Positions 1 through 4,239 of a DNA stretch of 5,382 nucleotides are shown here, in pieces (the stretch's first letter is position 1; each line of letters starts with the position of its first letter). The notes under the pieces were generated by a model that was not told the DNA's origin, ran no database searches, and saw only the letters and a list, made by a program, of their open reading frames with translations. The stretch lies in the NCBI GenBank assembly GCA_021802375.1, contig JAKAAL010000364.1, positions 1-5,382 of the forward strand. The letters are read 5' to 3'. Origin of the DNA: Bacillota bacterium. Lineage in GTDB: Bacteria > Bacillota_E > Sulfobacillia > Sulfobacillales > Sulfobacillaceae. A program made the translations under genes and the position numbers.

Positions 1-480
1 AAATTTCCCGAGGAGTACACGCCCGAGGATTTAAAGGCCTCGTTGGCCGAGGATGTCGAAGATTTTGCCCGCCGCTTGACAGAGCAACACATTGAATGGC
101 CGCTAACGATGAACCCTGAGAAGCTCTTGAGTAAACTGCAGCAACGGGTACCAGACGCCCCGTGGCCCGTGGCTCTACACACCAATCCAGGACCTACTCA
201 TACGTTTGTGGATGCCGCCACCGGAGATTTTAAGGGCCTCATCGACTTTGGGGACGCGTATATTGGACATCCCGTCTTCGACTTATGGCAATGGGGAGAA
301 CCCGAGGCCCGCGAGGCCGTTTTGGCCGGGTACGCAAAAAATGGGAGCCCGCTGGTCGACGAGTTTTGGCCCATGTGGGACGTGGCACAAGTCATTTCAG
401 ATTTTATGGCCGTGATTCGCAAGCGGCCCCACGCGAGCAAATCTTGGACCCACCTCTGCGACCTGACGCGGACGTGGTAA
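1..480 (+). CDS. APH/choline-kinase-fold phosphotransferase family protein, C-terminal part (5' end outside window)
   Basis: The frame is open from the first base, so the gene begins upstream. The 159 residues seen are the C-lobe of a protein usually 250-300 residues long. A TTG at 43 could serve as a start but would lie deep inside the fold, so I treat the gene as partial. The family signature is readable: LHTNPGPTHTFVD at 175-213, followed about 12 residues later by LIDFGDAYIGHPVFDLWQW, the metal-binding 'DFG-like' strand and the helix after it. Family members normally transfer phosphate from ATP to small molecules such as aminoglycosides, macrolides, choline or homoserine. Here the catalytic HxD Asp is Asn (codon 184-186) and the downstream metal-binding Asn is His (199-201), while the second-motif Asp residues (244-246, 253-255) remain. 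Activity is therefore doubtful, or the chemistry is altered. The stop codon overlaps the next gene's likely GTG start, suggesting an operon with the ABC exporter. Substrate is unknown. Confidence 0.75.
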   Translation, partial: KFPEEYTPEDLKASLAEDVEDFARRLTEQHIEWPLTMNPEKLLSKLQQRVPDAPWPVALHTNPGPTHTFVDAATGDFKGLIDFGDAYIGHPVFDLWQWGEPEAREAVLAGYAKNGSPLVDEFWPMWDVAQVISDFMAVIRKRPHASKSWTHLCDLTRTW

Positions 481-1577
481 GCCCCACTAGCACCGCACTA
501 ACGGATAGCTTATTGCCTAATTTTGTGGACCTCCGCGGCATTACGAAAGAATATCCAGGTCGGGCCTTGTCCTTTCGGGGGACTAAACTAGAACTGAAGG
601 GGCCGTCGCTGTGGGCTAGAAACTTGGTCCATGCGCTTCGCGCCACAGCAGTGAACGCGTTGTCCATTAAGGCGCTATCGGGTATCAATCTCACCATCGG
701 GAAGGGCGAAGTATTCGGATTGCTGGGACCCAATGGAGCGGGGAAAACCACCCTGATCAAAATCATCGCGGGCCTGTTAAAGCCGACAAATGGCGATGGG
801 ACGGTGGCGGGGATTCCACTTGGGGATACCCGGGCCATCCGCCAGTGCGTGTCCTACGTGTCGACGACGGGGTGGATGGGGCTGGAGTGGGCGCTGACAG
901 CCGAGGAGAATGTGCGCTTTTATGGGCAATTGTGCGGCCTCTCGGCACGGATGGCCGCCACGCGTGCCCGTGAAGCGCTCGCTATGGTGGATCTCTGGGA
1001 CGATCGCAAAAAGCCAACGTCGGCCTTGTCAAATGGAATGCGTCAACGAGTCATCTTGGCGCGTGGCCTGGTCCTAGCGACGCCCATTGTTATGTTAGAT
1101 GAGCCAAGCGTTGGACTCGATCCTATGACACGAGACACCGTACTAACAACTGTGTGTGACACCTTGACCTCTCGGAGCCAGACTCTCATACTGGCCGACC
1201 ATGACACCGATTTGATTGAACGGCTGGCCCACCGTGTGGCCATCTTGGACCAAGGGGTAACCTGGGCTATAGGGACACCCTCCGATCTCTTAGCCCAGCT
1301 CTCCCATCTGCGAGTGCTGGAGCTGGTGATCCAAGCAGGATTCAATCCCACCACAGCACCGCCATCCGTTATTCATCGATGGGAATCTAATGAACGGCCC
1401 GGTCCCCAAGGGCTTACCCATTGGCGGGGTTTGGTCGAAGAGTCTTCCGAGACACTCGCTGAGGTTTTGGCCTGGGCGTGCCCTAATGTGGGTGAAGTGG
1501 TCGACATCTCGTTTCGTATGCCAACTCTTAACGACGTCATGGGAACCTTAAAAGAGGCAGGTCACGATGGCGCGTAA
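474..1577 (+). CDS. ABC-2 type exporter, ATP-binding subunit (first of two)
   Basis: This cytoplasmic nucleotide-binding subunit should energise the permease that follows. With a GTG start at 474 it has 367 residues. Visible motifs are Walker A GPNGAGKT (85-92), signature LSNGMRQR (185-192), Walker B IVMLDEP (205-211), D-loop VGLDP (213-217) and the H-loop His in LADHD (residue 243). A C-terminal extension of about 100 residues follows, as in DrrA-like drug/polysaccharide exporters. The Q-loop Gln is not evident: the region reads SYVSTTGWMGLEW (127-139). About 35 extra residues (30-66) lie between the opening ITKEYPG strand and the ALSGINLTIGKGE strand. The start is uncertain. GTG 474 overlaps the upstream TAA (478-480) and suits translational coupling, but no Shine-Dalgarno is visible. 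GTG 525 would give the more typical opening MDLRGITKEYPG. The gene ends 11 bases inside the permease gene. Substrate is unknown; efflux of a toxic or secreted compound is typical of the family. Confidence 0.9.
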   Translation: MVSPTSTALTDSLLPNFVDLRGITKEYPGRALSFRGTKLELKGPSLWARNLVHALRATAVNALSIKALSGINLTIGKGEVFGLLGPNGAGKTTLIKIIAGLLKPTNGDGTVAGIPLGDTRAIRQCVSYVSTTGWMGLEWALTAEENVRFYGQLCGLSARMAATRAREALAMVDLWDDRKKPTSALSNGMRQRVILARGLVLATPIVMLDEPSVGLDPMTRDTVLTTVCDTLTSRSQTLILADHDTDLIERLAHRVAILDQGVTWAIGTPSDLLAQLSHLRVLELVIQAGFNPTTAPPSVIHRWESNERPGPQGLTHWRGLVEESSETLAEVLAWACPNVGEVVDISFRMPTLNDVMGTLKEAGHDGA

Positions 1578-2469
1578 ATCGATCAAACGACATCGAATTC
1601 ATAAGGAACTGAGGACGTTGTGGGCTTTTGGCATCCGGGAGTTTCGGATCTGGCAATCATATCGAGCTAACCAGATCATGTGGATGGTGAATGTGTTTGT
1701 TACCACCCTCCTCTACTTTCTCATGGGACGCATGGTGGAGGGTAAGGCATCAAGCCTACTGGGCTCTGCCTATGGGGACAACTACATGTCGTTTATCGTG
1801 GTGGGCATCATGGTCAATGTGTTCCTCTACACCAATTTGGCGGATCCTTACACCCGTATTGCCAGGAGCTACTTTAATGGGACCATGGATCTGTTTCTAT
1901 TAAGCCCGATGTCGGTTTATACCCCACTCTTGGGACTCATGACCAAATCGATCCTGGACGATTATCCGCGCCTTTTTTTTGTCGGGGCGTTTGGGGTGTT
2001 CTTGTTCGGGGCGGTCTTTCGCTTCGATCATCTGTTTTGGGTTTTCTTGTTTAGTCTCTTGGTGTTAGCAGCAGCTTTTGGTATTGGCATGATTAGCGCC
2101 AGCTCTTTTTATTTATTAAATATCAAGCGGGGGACCGAACCGGTCCGCTTCTTCGTGCAGCAATTGATGGCGACGCTACTGGCAGGCACCTACTACCCGG
2201 TTACCGTGTTGCCGAAATCCCTCCAATGGGTTGCCTGCCTCATTCCTCATACGTATGCGTTCGATGCCTTACGCCGCCTTTTGGATCCCCGGGCGGCGAT
2301 GGGCGTCGCCGTGCTTCCACTCCAACGGGTGTTACCCTGGCCGCCCTTGGTGACAGACGGTATGGTACTGCTGGCCATGGGGACCGCGTTTATTCCCCTA
2401 GGTCTCTGGCTTTATGGACGGGGTATCGAAAAAGCCCGTCGGGAGGGATCGCTGACGCGATGGCAATAA
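1567..2469 (+). CDS. ABC-2 type transporter permease subunit
   Basis: This 300-residue integral membrane protein should form the export channel with the ATPase encoded just upstream. The basic N-terminus (KSIKRHRIHKE) is followed by an amphipathic stretch with R-x2-W-x5-E-x6-Y-x2-N (residues 16-35). Hydrophobic segments lie at roughly 35-55, 73-93, 134-153, 155-182, 197-215 and 264-284, giving the usual six helices. The segment LLAGTYYPVTVLPKSLQW (204-221) followed by IPHTYAFDALRRLL is the conserved ABC-2 motif before the last helix. The ATG at 1567 is supported by AGAGG at 1553-1557, nine bases upstream, and by the 11-base overlap with the ATPase stop. Its own stop overlaps the next ATPase gene by 10 bases. 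Length and topology are normal, so this subunit looks intact. The substrate cannot be told from sequence. Confidence 0.92.
   Translation: MARKSIKRHRIHKELRTLWAFGIREFRIWQSYRANQIMWMVNVFVTTLLYFLMGRMVEGKASSLLGSAYGDNYMSFIVVGIMVNVFLYTNLADPYTRIARSYFNGTMDLFLLSPMSVYTPLLGLMTKSILDDYPRLFFVGAFGVFLFGAVFRFDHLFWVFLFSLLVLAAAFGIGMISASSFYLLNIKRGTEPVRFFVQQLMATLLAGTYYPVTVLPKSLQWVACLIPHTYAFDALRRLLDPRAAMGVAVLPLQRVLPWPPLVTDGMVLLAMGTAFIPLGLWLYGRGIEKARREGSLTRWQ
2441..2447 (+). promoter_or_regulatory. Ribosome binding site for the second ABC ATPase
   Basis: GGGAGGG lies 12 bases before the ATG at 2460, inside the end of the permease gene. It supports that ATG over the upstream in-frame extension, which runs through the permease coding region and has no family similarity. 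Confidence 0.6.
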
Positions 2470-3434
2470 TCGACATTGAGGGAATCGGTAAAAAATATCA
2501 CGCTTCGCGTTCGCCAGCATTGGATCAAGTCGACCTCCGAATTGAAGCGGGTACAGTATTGGGACTGTTGGGACCCAATGGAGCCGGGAAGACCACACTT
2601 ATTAAGATCCTCGCCGGGCTCTTGACTCCCGATGCGGGGCGCGGAACCGTCTTAGGACACGACCTTTTACGTGAAGCCTCCATGATTCGATCCCAGGTCA
2701 GTTTAGTCGCGCCAACGGCCGATGTGGGGATCGATAACAATTTGACGGTGCGCCAGAACTTGGTTTTTTGGGCGCCGGTTTATGGATTGTACGGTCGTGA
2801 GGCCCAGAACCGCATTAACGATTTGCTCCATCGTTTAGACTTGGCCGAGAAGTCCGATGCTTGGCCCATGCATTTGAGTGCGGGCCAGCGGCAGCGTTTG
2901 GCACTCGCGCGATCGTTACTGGCAGAAACCTCGCTACTGTTTTTGGACGAACCCACCAACAAGCTGGATCGTGAGGGGACTAAAGCAGTCCGCGATCTTA
3001 TTGCCGAGCTTAATGTGAAACGCGGTGTCACAATTGTGCTAACGACACACGTGATGGAAGAAGCGGAAGAACTGTGTACCCAGATCGCCATTCTGCAAGA
3101 TGGGAGGATCCGCCGGCAAGGTCCTACCGATGAGCTTGTCGCTTCACTGGGGATGGTGCGGCCGGTGACACTAACGCTAGAGGGCGATCTCGCTTCGATG
3201 TCTAGGCTCTCGGTCGAGGATCTTGCGGGCGCCGTCCGTTTCGAGTGGCATCCAGCAGAATCGCCATTAGGGGATATTAAGCTCACCGTGTGGACCCGGG
3301 ATAATCGTGCCACAATCACCGACCTCTTGACCTGGGTGACGAAGGAGGGTCATCGATTGATACGAATTTATAGTGCCCGGGCCACCTTGGAAGACGTATT
3401 TCGTGAAGTCTTAAGTTCGAGGAGAATCCCGTGA
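2460..3434 (+). CDS. ABC-2 type exporter, ATP-binding subunit (second of two)
   Basis: This 324-residue ATPase is a paralogue of the one encoded at 474. It carries Walker A GPNGAGKT (38-45), signature LSAGQRQR (139-146), Walker B LLFLDEP (159-165), D-loop NKLD (167-170) and the H-loop His in TTHVMEEAEE (197). The C-terminal region of about 100 residues ends in the family-typical ATLEDVFREVL. As in the first ATPase, the Q-loop Gln is not obvious: the region reads SLVAPTADVGIDNN. The ATG at 2460 overlaps the permease stop by 10 bases and has GGGAGGG upstream. Immediately downstream, starting at its own last base, is a truncated permease gene (3434-3574). This protein's cognate membrane partner therefore appears lost, and it may be an orphan or may serve the permease at 1567-2469. 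The catalytic motifs other than the Q-loop look intact, so there is no sign yet that this gene itself is decaying. Confidence 0.9.
   Translation: MAIIDIEGIGKKYHASRSPALDQVDLRIEAGTVLGLLGPNGAGKTTLIKILAGLLTPDAGRGTVLGHDLLREASMIRSQVSLVAPTADVGIDNNLTVRQNLVFWAPVYGLYGREAQNRINDLLHRLDLAEKSDAWPMHLSAGQRQRLALARSLLAETSLLFLDEPTNKLDREGTKAVRDLIAELNVKRGVTIVLTTHVMEEAEELCTQIAILQDGRIRRQGPTDELVASLGMVRPVTLTLEGDLASMSRLSVEDLAGAVRFEWHPAESPLGDIKLTVWTRDNRATITDLLTWVTKEGHRLIRIYSARATLEDVFREVLSSRRIP
3419..3424 (+). promoter_or_regulatory. Ribosome binding site for the truncated permease gene
   Basis: GAGGAG lies nine bases before the ATG at 3434, within the final codons of the second ATPase. It is among the best Shine-Dalgarno sequences in the window and shows that a genuine gene begins at 3434, although the reading frame closes after 46 codons. 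Confidence 0.7.
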
Positions 3435-3574
3435 TGGCTCGATCCAACGAGGATCAGTTTGAACGACAAGAAGAAGGCATCGTGGCTTTTATTCGGGCCG
3501 CCTGGTCCGTGGCCTGGCTGGAATACAAAGGCCTAAAAATTTATTCTATAAACCTCTGCCTTCTCCCACCCTAA
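3434..3574 (+). pseudogene. Truncated ABC-2 permease, N-terminal remnant only
   Basis: The ATG overlaps the last base of the second ATPase's stop, has a strong ribosome binding site and opens a 46-codon frame ending at TAA 3572-3574. Residues 21-40 match residues 16-35 of the intact permease at 1567 without gaps: R-x2-W-x5-E-x6-Y-x2-N is shared (here R21, W24, E30, Y37, N40). This is the region just before the first membrane helix in ABC-2 permeases, so the gene originally coded for the second ATPase's membrane partner. After N40 the sequence reads LCLLPP and stops. No membrane helix follows, and I found no permease-like continuation in the other frames downstream, where a LuxR-type gene is read instead. 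The likely break lies between about 3551 and 3575. A real small protein is possible but less likely than a remnant left by deletion or rearrangement. Confidence 0.7.
3547..3552 (+). promoter_or_regulatory. Possible -10 element before the LuxR-type gene
   Basis: TATAAA sits in a short AT-rich patch (3535-3553) that stands out in otherwise GC-rich surroundings, about 34 bases before the proposed TTG start. No good -35 hexamer is visible at a normal spacing, so this is a weak candidate. Confidence 0.2.
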
Positions 3575-3585
3575 CCAGTGCTAGC

Positions 3586-4086
3586 TTGCCGGAAGTTCTC
3601 GTCGTGTTTTTGCGGAACACGGATGGGGCCAACATCATTCGCTGGGCGGTTGCACGCCTCCAAGCGATTTCATGGCTCCAAGTGGTTGTCATTGGCCAAA
3701 ATCCAGAATCCATCTCACCAGGCATCCCCCGGGATCTGCGATCCCGCACCACGCTGCTCGCGCCTGACAACCTGATTAGCATGACCATTTTATTTAGTAC
3801 CATCCGACGGGCCGCCTCGCATCGCCCGCCTCAGGAAAACAGCGCGTCCGTGGCTTCCATGTCGCCACGTCAACGCGAGATCTTGTCCCTAATTACCAAA
3901 GGCTATAGTAACCATGTCATTGCCGAGAGCCTACATCTTTCGGAAAAAACCGTCGAAAATCAAATCAATGTGTTGTACCACAAGCTGGGACTTTCCCAGC
4001 ACGACCCCAATATTAACGTGCGTGTCATGGCGGCCCACTTGGGTTCCGCTATCCTACTGGCACCCCGAGAACCCCAAGGCGCATAA
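3586..4086 (+). CDS. LuxR/NarL-type helix-turn-helix transcriptional regulator with degenerate N-terminal domain
   Basis: From a TTG at 3586 the protein has 166 residues. The C-terminal DNA-binding domain (about 92-155) is clear: MSPRQREILSLITKGYSN, then VIAESLHLSEKTVENQINVL and YHKLGL, followed by a spacer (SQHDPNINVRVMAAHL) resembling actinobacterial NarL-type regulators. About 90 residues precede it, shorter than the 115-120 of a receiver domain. They can be read as alternating strands and helices (VLVVFL, then LQVVVIGQ, then TTLLAP), but show no acidic pair or phosphorylatable Asp in the expected places. It is therefore either a phosphorylation-independent pseudo-receiver or a 5'-truncated response regulator. 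The start is weakly supported: no Shine-Dalgarno precedes TTG 3586. The frame is open upstream to 3463, but it holds no ATG, GTG or TTG there. The gene directly abuts the permease remnant, so its 5' end may be rearranged. Target genes are unknown; the palindromes downstream are candidate sites. Confidence 0.72.
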   Translation: MPEVLVVFLRNTDGANIIRWAVARLQAISWLQVVVIGQNPESISPGIPRDLRSRTTLLAPDNLISMTILFSTIRRAASHRPPQENSASVASMSPRQREILSLITKGYSNHVIAESLHLSEKTVENQINVLYHKLGLSQHDPNINVRVMAAHLGSAILLAPREPQGA

Positions 4087-4097
4087 TGTCGAAGCCC

Positions 4098-4113
4098 GGG
4101 GTGCTAGCACCCT
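4098..4113 (+). terminator. Short palindrome/hairpin after the LuxR-type gene, possible weak terminator
   Basis: GGGTGCTAGCACCC (4099-4112) is a perfect 14-bp palindrome starting 12 bases after the regulator's stop. As RNA it gives a five-pair stem with a CUAG loop, six pairs if a G-U at the base is counted. Only three T residues follow before the sequence turns C-rich, so intrinsic termination would be weak. It may instead be a protein binding site, since its arms share the CACCC/GGGTG element with the second palindrome. Confidence 0.4.
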
Positions 4114-4164
4114 TTCACCCCCCTCTAGTTTCTTTTACCATGATATGGGTGTTTTTCGTTGGTC

Positions 4165-4193
4165 TCGGCGTTCACCCCGGGGTGAACGGCCGA
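4165..4193. promoter_or_regulatory. Perfect 20-bp palindrome, candidate operator or mRNA 5' hairpin before the cupredoxin gene
   Basis: Positions 4169-4188 read CGTTCACCCC followed by its exact reverse complement GGGGTGAACG. Four more pairs (TCGG at 4165-4168 with CCGA at 4190-4193) form if G4189 is bulged. No T-tract follows on the + strand, which argues against a simple terminator. It lies 27 bases before the ribosome binding site at 4221. A dimeric regulator binding site or a stabilising 5' untranslated hairpin is more likely. The 20-bp size fits dimeric LuxR-family or similar regulators, but the regulator is unknown. Confidence 0.5.
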
Positions 4194-4220
4194 CGGATTC
4201 AACCCACCAATCATCAGATA

Positions 4221-4226
4221 GAGGAG
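4221..4226 (+). promoter_or_regulatory. Ribosome binding site for the cupredoxin gene
   Basis: GAGGAG lies 13 bases before ATG 4240, slightly longer than the usual gap. A GTG at 4229 is closer but reaches a stop after four codons, so ATG 4240, which opens a signal peptide, is the better start. Confidence 0.6.
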
Positions 4227-4239
4227 CAGTGAGACATAC

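Noticed and set aside
285..473. Upstream extension of the first ATPase frame to ATG 285
   Set aside because: It overlaps the kinase-like coding region, which has clear family motifs in another frame, and the extension shows no ABC similarity.
2129..2150. Inverted repeat GGACCG-AAC-CGGTCC inside the permease gene
   Set aside because: It is a short six-pair stem within conserved coding sequence, without a T-tract, and is explained by codon choice.
2226..2459. Upstream extension of the second ATPase frame to ATG 2226
   Set aside because: It runs through the last third of the permease, and the translated extension has no family features; ATG 2460 has its own ribosome site.
3575..3760. Possible continuation of the truncated permease in another frame
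   Set aside because: Translation in the original frame after the stop gives no membrane helices, and the next frame codes for the LuxR-type protein, so a simple frameshift does not restore a permease.
3546..3803. 85-codon open frame on the minus strand
   Set aside because: It lies opposite the regulator gene, has no recognisable domain and no supporting ribosome site, and looks like a shadow of the + strand coding sequence.
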